Source of the DNA: Azotimanducus sp963663145
Lineage (GTDB): Bacteria; Pseudomonadota; Gammaproteobacteria; Pseudomonadales; Azotimanducaceae
Length of the DNA stretch: 64,000 nt
Reading direction: 5' to 3'
NCBI GenBank assembly: GCA_963663145.1
Contig: OY760134.1
Coordinates: 992,001-1,056,000, forward strand
In this document: positions 16,017-29,323 of the stretch, piece by piece
How the letters are laid out: the number at the start of each line of letters is the position of its first letter
Position numbering within the stretch: the stretch's first letter is position 1
Notes under the pieces: generated by a model
Told to the model about the DNA's origin: nothing
Databases searched by the model: none
The model's input: only the letters and a program-made list of their open reading frames with translations
Position numbers and translations under genes: made by a program

Positions 16017-17062
16017 GAGATATTGGCGGCCTGTATGCGCTCTTGGGAAGTTGCGGCGAGGCCGAGATGATCGCCTTCGAACACCCGATCGGCCCGATAG
16101 CTTGAGCGCACCAGCGGGCCCGAGGCCACCTCGCGAAAGCCGAGATCGAGTCCCAAATCCCTGTATTCGTTGAATTCTTCGGGGGTCACCCAGCGCGCCA
16201 CCGGCAGATGAAACTTGGTCGGCTGTAGGTATTGTCCAAGCGTCAGGATATCCACATCGTGCGCGCGCAGATCCCGCATGGCTGCAAGAATCTCCTCGCG
16301 CGTTTCGCCGAGGCCGAGCATGAGGCTCGACTTGGTCAGCACTTGCGATTGGATGCGCTTGGCGGCAGCGAGGACTTTGAGCGTTTGCTCGTAGCCGGCT
16401 CTCGGGTCGCGCACCACATGGGTCAGGCGGCGCACGGTTTCGAGGTTTTGTGCAAATACGTGCAGTCCGGATTCGACCACCTTGCGCACGGCTTCGAGAT
16501 CTCCCGAGAAGTCCGGCGTGAGCGCCTCCACCTTCACGCCGGGGCATCGTTCGATGATGCGGCGCACGCAGGCCGCGTAGTGTGCCGCGCCGCCGTCGGG
16601 CAGATCGTCGCGGTCGACCGAGGTGAGCACGATGTATTTGAGATTCATGAGCGACACGGTGCGTGCGGCATTGTCCGGTTCCTTCTCGTCAATCCACCCG
16701 TTCGGATTGCCGGTATCCACGGCGCAAAAGCGGCAGGCACGCGTGCACACGCCGCCGAGCAGCATGATGGTGGCTGTGCCGTGTGTCCAGCATTCGGCCA
16801 TATTGGGGCAGTGCGATTCTTCGCACACCGTGAAGAGGTCGGCTTCTCTGAGCAGGCTGCGCAGACGCGACACGCCCTCTCCTGAGGGAATTTTTACGCG
16901 CAGCCAAGGCGGTTTGGCGAGTCCCGCCGCTGGCGCAGGGTCGTCCGTGGGCGTGCCGGCAAGATTCATGGTGTTCTTCGCCTTGATGCCGTTACGAATC
17001 GCGTAGCCGCCGGACGCTGTGCGGTACTTGCGCCCGCTCGGTACCTTGCCTTGCTGTTTCAT
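16013..17062 (-). CDS. lipA: Lipoyl synthase
   Basis: Radical-SAM enzyme inserting two sulfurs into protein-bound octanoyl groups. The auxiliary cluster motif is CEESHCPNMAEC and the radical-SAM motif CTRACRFC; GLGETREEI and YLQPTKFHLPV are conserved blocks. It has 349 residues, with an N-terminal basic extension. The start 17062 (MKQQGKVP) forms an ATGA overlap with the moaB stop. No lipB is visible in the window. Confidence 0.95.
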   Translation of the reverse strand: MKQQGKVPSGRKYRTASGGYAIRNGIKAKNTMNLAGTPTDDPAPAAGLAKPPWLRVKIPSGEGVSRLRSLLREADLFTVCEESHCPNMAECWTHGTATIMLLGGVCTRACRFCAVDTGNPNGWIDEKEPDNAARTVSLMNLKYIVLTSVDRDDLPDGGAAHYAACVRRIIERCPGVKVEALTPDFSGDLEAVRKVVESGLHVFAQNLETVRRLTHVVRDPRAGYEQTLKVLAAAKRIQSQVLTKSSLMLGLGETREEILAAMRDLRAHDVDILTLGQYLQPTKFHLPVARWVTPEEFNEYRDLGLDLGFREVASGPLVRSSYRADRVFEGDHLGLAATSQERIQAANIS

Positions 17063-17577
17063 TCGCCAAACCTCGCGATGAGCTGGGCGAAATTGCACGG
17101 CCTGCTGGTGCTGTCGAGTTGATGGCGAAGCATGGAAGCCCAAGCAGTCTTCACGGCGTTCGGGCTCCCTGGAAGCGCGAAAACGAGCGTGGTGCCCACC
17201 AGTCCGGCGAGGGCGCGCGACTGAACCGTTGAGGGGCCGATGTCATTGAAAGAGACTTGGCGAAACAGCTCGCCGAAGCCATCAATCGCCTTATCAAACA
17301 ACGGCGTAAGCGCTTCGGGCGTTGAATCGCGACCGGTAAATCCGGTACCGCCATTGGTGATGATGATATCCACTTCATCGTCAACGACCCACTGGCACAC
17401 CTGCGCGCGTATCAAGTGCTTGTCGTCCTTGACAAGCGCTCGCGCCGCAAGCCTGTGACCATCGTTCCGCAACGCCTCTGAGAGCGTCTGTCCGGACTCG
17501 TCGGTGTCGAAATTCCTCGAGTCCGAAATCGTCATCACAGCGATACCCAAGGACATGCGTTCGCCTGTCTTGTCCAT
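17059..17577 (-). CDS. moaB: MoaB/Mog-type molybdenum cofactor protein
   Basis: Adenylyltransferase-fold protein of molybdopterin synthesis. IIITNGGTGFTGRDSTPEAL is the ligand-binding loop, and SRALAGLVGTTLVFALPGSPNAV matches the conserved C-terminal half. The start is ambiguous: TTG 17586, ATG 17577 or ATG 17556 (preceded by AGGCGA). First gene of the minus-strand operon; divergent from the large carboxylase gene. Whether it is catalytically MogA-like or the MoaB type cannot be settled by eye. Confidence 0.9.
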   Translation of the reverse strand: MDKTGERMSLGIAVMTISDSRNFDTDESGQTLSEALRNDGHRLAARALVKDDKHLIRAQVCQWVVDDEVDIIITNGGTGFTGRDSTPEALTPLFDKAIDGFGELFRQVSFNDIGPSTVQSRALAGLVGTTLVFALPGSPNAVKTAWASMLRHQLDSTSRPCNFAQLIARFGE

Positions 17578-17696
17578 GTTTGTCAATGCCTTACTTCAGG
17601 TTCTTTATTCTGAGTTAATTGGAGACTCGCCTAAAATGCTTTAGACTAGCCACCTCGTACATTCTAGCCTCAGACCGACAGGGCCGCCCACGCATT

Positions 17697-22676
<4,980 letters not shown>

Positions 22677-22678
22677 CT

Positions 22679-22700
22679 CTCCCTTGAGCGGGGAGTTTTT
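22679..22700 (+). terminator. Rho-independent terminator after the carboxylase gene
   Basis: CTCCC (22679-22683) pairs with GGGAG (22691-22695) and is followed directly by five T, two bases after the carboxylase stop codon. It separates this gene from the convergent hemH. Confidence 0.6.
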
Positions 22701-22742
22701 CGCGCTCTTGATGTGTTCGGTAAGAGGGTGGAGTGTTCGCCT

Positions 22743-23777
22743 TCACGTGGTTGCGCTTGGTTGTTCCATGCAAAGCGCGGCGAGCGCCTCTATCCATGCC
22801 GGGTCATCATTGAGACAGGGCAGGAGGGTGAACGACTCACCTCCTGCCTGGAGAAATGCCTGTCTTCCGCGAATGCCGATTTCTTCAAGCGTCTCTAGGT
22901 TGTCGGCGGTAAATCCCGGGCATACGACGGCGAGGCGCTTGACGCCTTCTAAGGGAAGGCGCTCCAGTACTTGGTCAGTCGCCGGTTGCAGCCACTTGGC
23001 ACGTCCAAGGCGCGACTGGAAGGCCACTCGGTGCTGGTTTGTCCTGAGGCCCAAGCGTTGAGCAATCTCGCGAGCACTGACAAGACACTGATGCCGGTAG
23101 CAGGTCGCTGCGGCGGCTGCGGGGGCTTCACAGCAATCGCTTCGATTGAGACAGGTGGTGCCGGTCGGGTCCGCACGTTTGATATGGATCTCCGGCAACC
23201 CGTGGAAGCTGAAGAGCAGGCAGTCGATATCGGTGGGCATGGCGCGGCGACAAGACTCGGACACGGCATCGAGCCAAGCCGGTGCTTGATAAAAGGGTGC
23301 GAGTACCTGCATCTCAATACCGAGCCGCGTTGCGATTCGCGTGGCTTGCTCAATGCAGGTGGTGTTGGTGGAGTCCGCGAACTGTGGGTACAGCGGCGCT
23401 AGCAGTATGCGTTGTGCGCCCGATGTGGAGAGTTCTGAGAAGGCCTCTTCGAGCGAGGGTGAACCGTAGCGCATGCCGAGTACGACGGGTAGGCGCAAGT
23501 ATCGGCCGAGCGCGTCCTTGAGTTTTTGACTGTATGCCAGCAGCGGCGATCCTTCTTGGCTCCAAATGCTCGCGTAGGCTTCGGCGGTGCGCGCCGGGCG
23601 AAAGGGCAGAATGAGGAGGTTCACCAGTAACCACCTCGCGAAGCTCGGCATCTGCAGTACGTAGGGATCCATCAAGAATTCGCGCAGGTAGCTGCGCACA
23701 TCGTCAATGCGCGTGGATTTGGGTGATCCAAGATTGCAGAGGAGGACGGCATCGAAGCGGTACATAGTGGTTATCAT
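22743..23777 (-). CDS. hemH: Ferrochelatase
   Basis: Inserts Fe2+ into protoporphyrin IX, the last step of haem synthesis; membrane-associated. LLCNLGSPKS, VVLGMRYGSPSLEEA, SFHGLPEIHIKR (catalytic His) and VAFQSRLGRAKWLQP are diagnostic. Length is about 344 residues. Cys residues in the middle (GTTCLNRSDCCEAP) resemble the region that binds a cluster in some ferrochelatases, but this is only suggestive. Two starts are possible: ATG 23777 with GAGG upstream, or ATG 23765. The region ahead contains a perfect hairpin shared with hisH. Confidence 0.94.
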   Translation of the reverse strand: MITTMYRFDAVLLCNLGSPKSTRIDDVRSYLREFLMDPYVLQMPSFARWLLVNLLILPFRPARTAEAYASIWSQEGSPLLAYSQKLKDALGRYLRLPVVLGMRYGSPSLEEAFSELSTSGAQRILLAPLYPQFADSTNTTCIEQATRIATRLGIEMQVLAPFYQAPAWLDAVSESCRRAMPTDIDCLLFSFHGLPEIHIKRADPTGTTCLNRSDCCEAPAAAAATCYRHQCLVSAREIAQRLGLRTNQHRVAFQSRLGRAKWLQPATDQVLERLPLEGVKRLAVVCPGFTADNLETLEEIGIRGRQAFLQAGGESFTLLPCLNDDPAWIEALAALCMEQPSATT

Positions 23778-23821
23778 ACGCAACGGCCTCAAGTGCTCGC
23801 ACCTGAGGCCGTTGCGTATGA
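23774..23821. promoter_or_regulatory. Perfect 18-bp inverted repeat between hemH and hisH
   Basis: Arms 23774-23791 (TCATACGCAACGGCCTCA) and 23804-23821 are exact reverse complements, separated by a 12-base loop. It lies in the divergent intergenic region and reaches the hemH start codon at 23777. It could be a dimeric repressor operator, a 5' UTR hairpin for either gene, or a structured small RNA. No T run follows, so it is not a standard terminator. Confidence 0.85.
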
Positions 23822-23876
23822 GGTGGGTTTGGACGAGTAGGTACAATTCGCCTCTGACACGGGGAACGGACCTCGA

Positions 23877-24500
23877 TTGACCACAGTCATCATTGATTAC
23901 GAGGCGGGCAACCTGAGGAGCGTTGCCCGTGCCTGCGCCGAGGTGGGGCTTGTCGCAGAGGTTTCCGACGATCCACAGCGTGTTGCTGCGGCAAGTCGGA
24001 TCATCTTTCCCGGTGTGGGTGCGGCGGGGAGCGCCATGCGCAGTCTGAAGCAATCGGGTCTTGATGGGACGCTCCTTGAGGCGTACCGGGCCGGAGTGCC
24101 GATGCTCGGCATTTGCCTCGGATTGCAGATCTCCCTCAAGCACTCGGAAGAGGGCGACACCCAAACATTGGCGCTGATCGAAGGTCGGGTAAGGCGGTTT
24201 GATTTTTCCGACCCCAGCTTCAAGGTGCCGCACATGGGGTGGAATCAGGTCAAGGCCGTACGATCGCATCCCCTGCTGTCGGGACTTGAAGAGGGCGATG
24301 AGTTTTATTTTGTACATAGCTACTTCCCTGAAGTTGCCGACCAGCGATGTGTCTATGCCGAAGCGCGCTACGAGCACGACTTCTGCTGTGCGCTTGGAGA
24401 CAGGAATTTCTTTGGTGTGCAGTTTCATCCCGAAAAGAGCGGTAGGGTCGGATTGCGGCTACTCGAACGCTTCGCCAAGTGGGAGGGTGAAGCGTGCTGA
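23877..24500 (+). CDS. hisH: Imidazole glycerol phosphate synthase, glutaminase subunit
   Basis: Class I glutamine amidotransferase that supplies ammonia to HisF in histidine synthesis. The catalytic Cys is in MLGICLGLQ and the His-x-Glu pair in GVQFHPEKS; IIFPGVGAAGSAM is also conserved. Length 207 is normal. The start is a TTG at 23877 (MTTVIIDYEAGN). The stop overlaps the hisF GTG start, so the two subunits are co-translated. Confidence 0.95.
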   Translation: MTTVIIDYEAGNLRSVARACAEVGLVAEVSDDPQRVAAASRIIFPGVGAAGSAMRSLKQSGLDGTLLEAYRAGVPMLGICLGLQISLKHSEEGDTQTLALIEGRVRRFDFSDPSFKVPHMGWNQVKAVRSHPLLSGLEEGDEFYFVHSYFPEVADQRCVYAEARYEHDFCCALGDRNFFGVQFHPEKSGRVGLRLLERFAKWEGEAC

Positions 24501-25273
24501 GCAAGCGCTTGATCGCCTGTCTCGACGTGCGCGACGGCAAGCTCGCAAAGAGTGTCAAGTTTGTGGACACCAAGGACATTGGCGACCCGGTTGAGAAGGC
24601 GCGCGAGTACTATGAGGACGGTTTGGACGAACTGGTCTTCTACGACATTACTGCATCCTCGGATAAGCGGCGAATTTTGCTTGGGGTCGTTGAAGCAGTT
24701 GCGGCCCAGGTGTTCATTCCCTTGTCGGTGGGTGGCGGCATACGCAGCGTCGCTGATGCCACCGATCTTCGTTTGGCCGGTGCGGAGAAGATCAATGTCA
24801 ACTCGGCGGCTGTGCTTCGCCCAGAACTCATCGCGGAATGTGCCGAGGCGATCGGGTCGCAAAACCTGGTGCTGTCGATGGACATACGCCGCGTGGCGGC
24901 CGGTGCGAGCTGTCCTTCAGGCTACGAGATGGTGATTGATGGAGGCCGCAGACCCATGAATCTTGATGCGTTGGAATGGGCACTCAGGGGCGAAGCGCTG
25001 GGAGCAGGGGAACTGGTGGTCAACTCGATTGATGCCGACGGTACGCGCGATGGCTATGACGTCAGTCTCACACGTCTCTTGTCCGAGGCGGTGCGCATTC
25101 CGGTGATCGCCTCTGGTGGTGCCGGCAAGCCGGAGCATCTCCTGGAAGTGCTTGAAGAAGGCAAGGCGGACGCCGCCTTGGTCGCATCAATGGTGCACTA
25201 TGGAGACTACCGGGTGAGCGGGTTGAAGACTTGGCTGCACAATCAAGGCCTCAAAATGAGGATGTCTTGGTGA
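24494..25273 (+). CDS. hisF: Imidazole glycerol phosphate synthase, cyclase subunit
   Basis: TIM-barrel cyclase producing imidazole glycerol phosphate and AICAR. The N-terminal IACLDVRDGKLAKSVKF (catalytic Asp), FIPLSVGGGIRSV, INVNSAAV and IDADGTRDGYD (second catalytic Asp) are conserved. It has 259 residues and a GTG start inside the hisH end. The sequence KLAKSVKFVDTKDIG deviates from the commoner GKVVKGVQF form, marking a divergent branch. No hisA or hisB follows. Confidence 0.93.
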   Translation: MLSKRLIACLDVRDGKLAKSVKFVDTKDIGDPVEKAREYYEDGLDELVFYDITASSDKRRILLGVVEAVAAQVFIPLSVGGGIRSVADATDLRLAGAEKINVNSAAVLRPELIAECAEAIGSQNLVLSMDIRRVAAGASCPSGYEMVIDGGRRPMNLDALEWALRGEALGAGELVVNSIDADGTRDGYDVSLTRLLSEAVRIPVIASGGAGKPEHLLEVLEEGKADAALVASMVHYGDYRVSGLKTWLHNQGLKMRMSW

Positions 25274-25277
25274 GCAC

Positions 25278-25435
25278 CGGTCGCGCGCAGCGCGATGCAA
25301 AGCATGCTTTGCAAGGTGCGCAAGGGCTGACAGGATGTCAGCCTTGGGCCATCAGCGGAGCAAGGGGATGCGGCAGGAGGCCGGAAACGCCCTTTTGCCG
25401 AAGCAGCTCCACGGTCGTGCGCAGCACGACGCAAA
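25278..25435. repeat. Two related hairpins with compensatory changes in the hisF-oxidoreductase gap
   Basis: A 24-base segment at 25278-25301 recurs at 25412-25435 with three differences. Each copy folds around GCA: GTCGCGC-gca-GCGCGAT and GTCGTGC-gca-GCACGAC. A C-G pair in one is T-A in the other, and an outer G-T becomes G-C, so pairing is preserved. Between them lie a 16-bp palindrome (25297-25312, GCAAAGCATGCTTTGC) and a GGCTGAC/GTCAGCC hairpin (25325-25343). The 188-base gap contains no credible gene. Confidence 0.6.
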
Positions 25436-25461
25436 CGACCTTTTGAGAGCAGGCGTATAGA

Positions 25462-26439
25462 GTGAAAGCTATCTGTATAGAAAATCCGGGACCTAAGGCG
25501 AATCTCGCTTGGACGGAGGTTGAAGACGCCGCGCCGGGCGAAGGTGAAATTCTCATTCGTGTGGCCGCGGCCGGGATCAATCGCGCGGATCTGATGCAAT
25601 CTGTGGGAATGTATCCGCCGCCTCTTGGCGCGAGCCCCTATCTAGGCCTCGAATGTGCTGGTGAGGCGGTGGCGCTCGGAGCTGGCTGCAAGAGGTTTCA
25701 GAAGGGAGAGGCAGTGTGCGCGCTCTTGTCGGGAGGAGGATACGCCGAGCTTGTGGCCGTGCCCGAGGGACAGGCGCTGCCGGTTCCGGAGGGCGTTTCA
25801 CTCACCGAAGCGGCGGGCATTCCCGAGGTTTACGCGACCGCCTATGCGAATCTGTACATGGAAGCCGCGGCAAAGGCGGGTGAGACTTTTCTCGTGCATG
25901 CCGGAGGCAGCGGCGTGGGTACGGCGGCTATAGCGCTTGCAGGTCTCAACGACAATCCCTGCTATGTCACGCTGGGAGGTGAAGAAAAGGCGAGGCGCTG
26001 CCTTGGCTTGGGTGCCGCCGGTGCCTGTGACCGCCACCGCGAGTCATTTGTCGACAAGGTCAAGGAATGGACGCAAGGGCGCGGGGTCGATGTCATACTC
26101 GACCCCGTTGGCGCGAGCTACTTCAATGACAATCTTGCCTGTCTTGCCATGGACGGAACCCTTGTGCTCATTGGCTTGATGAGTGGTCACAAGGTCGATA
26201 CCAGTCTGGTGCCCATGCTCCGAAAGAGGCTGAAGATAGTGGGGACCACATTGCGAAATCGGTCGATCAAGTACAAATCCCGCGTGATGGCGGAACTGGA
26301 AGCAAACGTCTGGCCGAGCTTTGCGCAGGGGGTGCTCAAACCACAAATTGACAGCGTCTATCCCATCAGGGAAGTTGCCGATGCCCATCAACGCATGCGT
26401 TCTGATGCGAATTTCGGGAAGATTCTGTTGACGCTTTAG
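25462..26439 (+). CDS. Quinone oxidoreductase family protein (PIG3-like, zinc-free MDR)
   Basis: NADPH-dependent oxidoreductase of 325 residues. AAGINRADLMQSVGMYPPP and LGLECAGEAV belong to the N-terminal GroES-like domain. Cofactor binding is shown by FLVHAGGSGVGTAAIALA, and GRGVDVILDPVGASYF is a family block. The zinc-binding Cys/His residues of true alcohol dehydrogenases are absent, as expected for the PIG3/QOR branch. The start is a GTG at 25462. It ends 4 bases inside the remnant gene on the other strand. Confidence 0.9.
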   Translation: MKAICIENPGPKANLAWTEVEDAAPGEGEILIRVAAAGINRADLMQSVGMYPPPLGASPYLGLECAGEAVALGAGCKRFQKGEAVCALLSGGGYAELVAVPEGQALPVPEGVSLTEAAGIPEVYATAYANLYMEAAAKAGETFLVHAGGSGVGTAAIALAGLNDNPCYVTLGGEEKARRCLGLGAAGACDRHRESFVDKVKEWTQGRGVDVILDPVGASYFNDNLACLAMDGTLVLIGLMSGHKVDTSLVPMLRKRLKIVGTTLRNRSIKYKSRVMAELEANVWPSFAQGVLKPQIDSVYPIREVADAHQRMRSDANFGKILLTL

Positions 26440-26897
26440 GCCGCAAATCCGATCCGCCGCGCAGATCCCGGCTTCGCCTCGCATTCTTCGTTCAGCATGG
26501 TGACAAGTGCATCGCGGTCTTCCAGCACGCCCAGCAATTCCGCCCGGCGTTTCACCACAGCGAAGTCACCGGGTGTCAATTCATCCAAACTACCGATCTC
26601 CCTTGGCGGTTCGAGCTGAAAGAAGCTTCGAAATGCGCTCGCGGCTTGCTCTGCTGAAAGATAGTCCAGCGCAATCTTAAAGTCGAAGCGGCGAAGCGTG
26701 GCTGAATCGAGACGATCCATGTAGTTGGTGGTGCAGGCAAAGGGTAGGGGATGATGCTCCATCCAAGTGAACATCTCGTTGACTTGGTTCACTTCCCAGT
26801 TGCGAACCGCATGGCGTCTATCGGACAACAAGGAGTCGGCTTCGTCGAACACGAGGAAGTGTCCTTGTTCCCGTGCCTCGGCGAATGCCTGCGCAAT
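26436..26897 (-). pseudogene. AAA ATPase fragment lacking the Walker A half
   Basis: The minus-strand reading frame contains Walker B HFLVFDEADSLL, the sensor-like ACTTNYMDRLDSATLRRFDF and a C-terminal helical part, so it is the second half of an AAA-fold ATPase. The P-loop half is missing: just upstream the frame runs into an unrelated DUF2779 remnant, with the junction near 26893-26903. An apparent open frame continues to 26960, but that part is out-of-frame translation of the neighbour. Confidence 0.75.
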
Positions 26898-27480
26898 GAT
26901 CATGGTAGGGGCAGTGGTAAGGGACGAAACAATGATCTCCCGGTGGGGTGTTCGGGGCATCGTCGGCCTCCAGCGTGGTGAGCATGGACGCGACTTGGCT
27001 CTTCAGGGAGTCTCGGAGACCTTCCACCTCCCGCATGAGCGGGTGAAAACGGAAGCGGCCGTGCAAATCCAAGTGCCTACCGTCGTACACATGGTCTCGG
27101 TTGAGCGTGAGTACACCGGCGTCTCGCACATCGAGTCCGGTACCCTGAAGCACCCAGACTTGAATGGCGAGGTCTCGGATAAAGACCTCCTTGGCGCACG
27201 AAGGCCGCTTCGAAGATGGCGGGGCATGTCTCGTCTTCGAGGACGCGGGCGGTTTCCTTGAGCGCTTCGTCTGTGTGCCGGTAATCTTGGGTAATTAAGC
27301 GGCCACCGGGATGTCGTTTGCATGCAAGTTCGCCGACGACTTGACCGGTATCAAAGATGGCCTGCAGGGTGGATGACAGCTTGCTCGCAAGCTCGCGCGC
27401 GTGGGTGTCATTCCATAGTCGCAGGTGACACTGGGGAACCCGAGATGAAGCGCAATTTTGAGAGTAGGGGGTGTCGGGTC
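26893..27480 (-). pseudogene. DUF2779 (Cas4-like PD-(D/E)XK) remnant
   Basis: The minus strand encodes QCHLRLWNDTHARELASKL, then FDTGQVVGELACKRHPGGRL, both typical of the DUF2779 N-terminus. After a frame change near 27200 it continues with DLAIQVWVLQGTGLDV, LNRDHVYDG and the C-terminal cysteine block CFVPYHCPYHDHC, which resembles the iron-sulfur ligands of this Cas4-related family. The segment expected to carry the catalytic E-x-K motif is deleted at the frame change. The gene is non-functional and abuts the ATPase fragment. Confidence 0.7.
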
Positions 27481-27555
27481 AATGTCAATGAAGGGGGCTA
27501 TCTATGGTGTTCACGACAGCAAACTGTTAGATCAGTTGCCTTGAGAGAGCCTTAC

Positions 27556-27590
27556 CATGAAATATCGGCTGGAGCCACCGAGATTTCATG
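27556..27590. promoter_or_regulatory. Inverted repeat ahead of the DUF4143 ATPase gene
   Basis: CATGAAAT (27556-27563) and ATTTCATG (27583-27590) form the outer arms; TCGG and CCGA extend the pairing inward with one mismatch, leaving a 9-base centre. It ends 15 bases before the ATG at 27606, a suitable place for an operator or a translational hairpin. Confidence 0.6.
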
Positions 27591-27605
27591 ATATTATCAG
27601 CCTCC

Positions 27606-28769
27606 ATGATCCCCAGAACCGCACATGTTGAGAACATCCTCGATCATCTGAACCTGTTTCCGGCGGTTGCCATTCTTGGGCCTCGGCAGGTGGGCAAGAC
27701 GACGCTTGCCGGGCAGGTGTCCAAATCCTATGAAGGCCCTTCACAGCGATTCGATCTCGAGAATCCGAGAGACTTGAATCGCCTGCTCCAAGATCCAATG
27801 ACGGCACTCGAAGACCTTCGCGGCCTTGTGGTCATTGATGAAGTGCAGCGCCGACCGGACCTGTTCCCTGTATTGCGGGTCCTTTGCGAGCGACGACCGA
27901 GCCCAGCCAAATTCTTGATCCTCGGCAGCGCGACCCCCGAATTCATCAAACAGACATCCGAAACCCTAGCCGGCCGGATTCACTACTACAACTTGGGAGG
28001 TTTAAACCTTCAGGAGGTCGGGTTTCAAGAACTGAATCGGCTCTGGTTGCGTGGCGGCTTTCCCTTGGCGTGGCTTGCGAATGAGGATGAGGATGCATCC
28101 ATATGGATGGAGAGCTTTGTGCGATCTTTTCTGGAGCGGGATCTGCCCGAACTGGGTGTTCGGGTGGCAAGCACCGCGATGCGCCGGTTTTGGACGATGT
28201 TGGCGCATTGGCAGGGGCAGTCGTGGAACTCAGCGGTGTTTGCCCGCTCCTTCGGGGTTGCGGATACGACTGTGAGGAGGTATCTCGATATCCTCACCGG
28301 CGCCTTGGTCCTGCGCCAGCTTCCGCCGTGGTTCGAGAATGTTCGAAAGCGCCAGGTCAAAGCGCCGAAAATCTACATTCGCGATACCGGTATTCTGCAC
28401 ATGCTGCTCGGCATTGAGGATGCTCACGCGTTGCAGTCGCATCCAGTATGCGGTGCTTCTTGGGAGGGGTTCTTGATCGAGTCAATGATCCAGCTCTTGG
28501 GTCTCAGCGAGGAATCAGTGTACTTTTGGGGTGCACACACGGGCGCGGGGATTGGCCTGCTGGTCACCCGCGCGGGAAAACGCTTCGGGATAGAGTTCAA
28601 GCGCACGACAACGCCCAAGGTGACACCCTCCATGCGGAGCGCGCTTGCAGATCTCAAGCTTGAAGAGGTGCTTGTGGTGCACGCCGGAGCCGAATCCTAT
28701 CCGCTCTCCGAGCGGGTGCGCGCGGTCTCTGCGCATCGACTGGATTCAGACCTCGGGATATGGTCTTGA
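27606..28769 (+). CDS. AAA-14/DUF4143 ATPase
   Basis: P-loop ATPase of 387 residues. Walker A is AILGPRQVGKTTLA and Walker B GLVVIDEVQRRPDLF, with the sensor FLILGSATPEF; the C-terminal DUF4143 domain carries GLLVTRAGKRFGIEFKRT, a restriction-endonuclease-like E-x-K motif (EFKRT). The family is widespread in prokaryotes, often near toxin-antitoxin or mobile genes, and has no assigned function. The start at 27606 (MIPRTAHVENIL) follows the inverted repeat; the frame is open from 27588. It sits in an island of broken genes beside a PIN toxin pair. Confidence 0.88.
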   Translation: MIPRTAHVENILDHLNLFPAVAILGPRQVGKTTLAGQVSKSYEGPSQRFDLENPRDLNRLLQDPMTALEDLRGLVVIDEVQRRPDLFPVLRVLCERRPSPAKFLILGSATPEFIKQTSETLAGRIHYYNLGGLNLQEVGFQELNRLWLRGGFPLAWLANEDEDASIWMESFVRSFLERDLPELGVRVASTAMRRFWTMLAHWQGQSWNSAVFARSFGVADTTVRRYLDILTGALVLRQLPPWFENVRKRQVKAPKIYIRDTGILHMLLGIEDAHALQSHPVCGASWEGFLIESMIQLLGLSEESVYFWGAHTGAGIGLLVTRAGKRFGIEFKRTTTPKVTPSMRSALADLKLEEVLVVHAGAESYPLSERVRAVSAHRLDSDLGIWS

Positions 28770-28828
28770 GCTTCAAGCGGGTCGCGGTCGCGCTGAACGT
28801 CAGCTTGTCGAGCTCCTTCAGGAGAGGC

Positions 28829-29323
28829 TCATGCCTCTCCAGCTTCTTTCAAGACAGCTTCAACTACCTGGCGAGACAATCGAAAGCCGATTGCCTCTAG
28901 CCTTTCAAGGATTGGTCGAATCTCGGCTCGGATCCTTTGCCTTTTTGCCAAGACCAGAACTCCCGCGACACCGGTAACTGCGATCTCCTTGGCTCTGGCA
29001 TGCGCACGGCCTGAAAGATCATCCATTATCACAAGGCAGGGCGCGGGACTAGACATGGCAAGGGAGAGGGTGCTTGCTTCTCCCTCTCCCAAGGTTGGGA
29101 ATTCAGCTTGTGCCGAAGGTCTGTGGATTGTGGTGATCCATCCCGCTTGCATGGCTTCGGCCACCTCACGTGCGCCCGGTAATCCGTCCTTCGCAAGTAC
29201 CTCACGACTTACGGCATGCGTAATAGTGATCGTGCTGTAAAGTTCTCGTAAGAGATTCAACTCACCAATTGCGCCAAGGCCGATTAAAGCGCTGGCATCG
29301 GCTAGGACGGTCGGTTTAGCCAT
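28829..29323 (-). CDS. PIN-fold (DUF3368-like) toxin, putative RNase
   Basis: A 164-residue protein whose acidic residues follow the PIN arrangement: Asp in TVLADASALIGL, Glu in SREVLAKD, Glu in LGEGEAS and Asp-Asp in CLVIMDDLSGR. PIN toxins cleave RNA in a metal-dependent way. Its start overlaps the end of the upstream antitoxin gene by 22 bases, the usual arrangement of such pairs. Length and motifs are intact, so it is probably functional. Confidence 0.85.
   Translation of the reverse strand: MAKPTVLADASALIGLGAIGELNLLRELYSTITITHAVSREVLAKDGLPGAREVAEAMQAGWITTIHRPSAQAEFPTLGEGEASTLSLAMSSPAPCLVIMDDLSGRAHARAKEIAVTGVAGVLVLAKRQRIRAEIRPILERLEAIGFRLSRQVVEAVLKEAGEA

Noticed and set aside
15015..16070. 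351-codon open frame on the plus strand
   Set aside because: Lies wholly opposite the M17 peptidase gene, which has clear catalytic motifs; composition is that of an antisense shadow.
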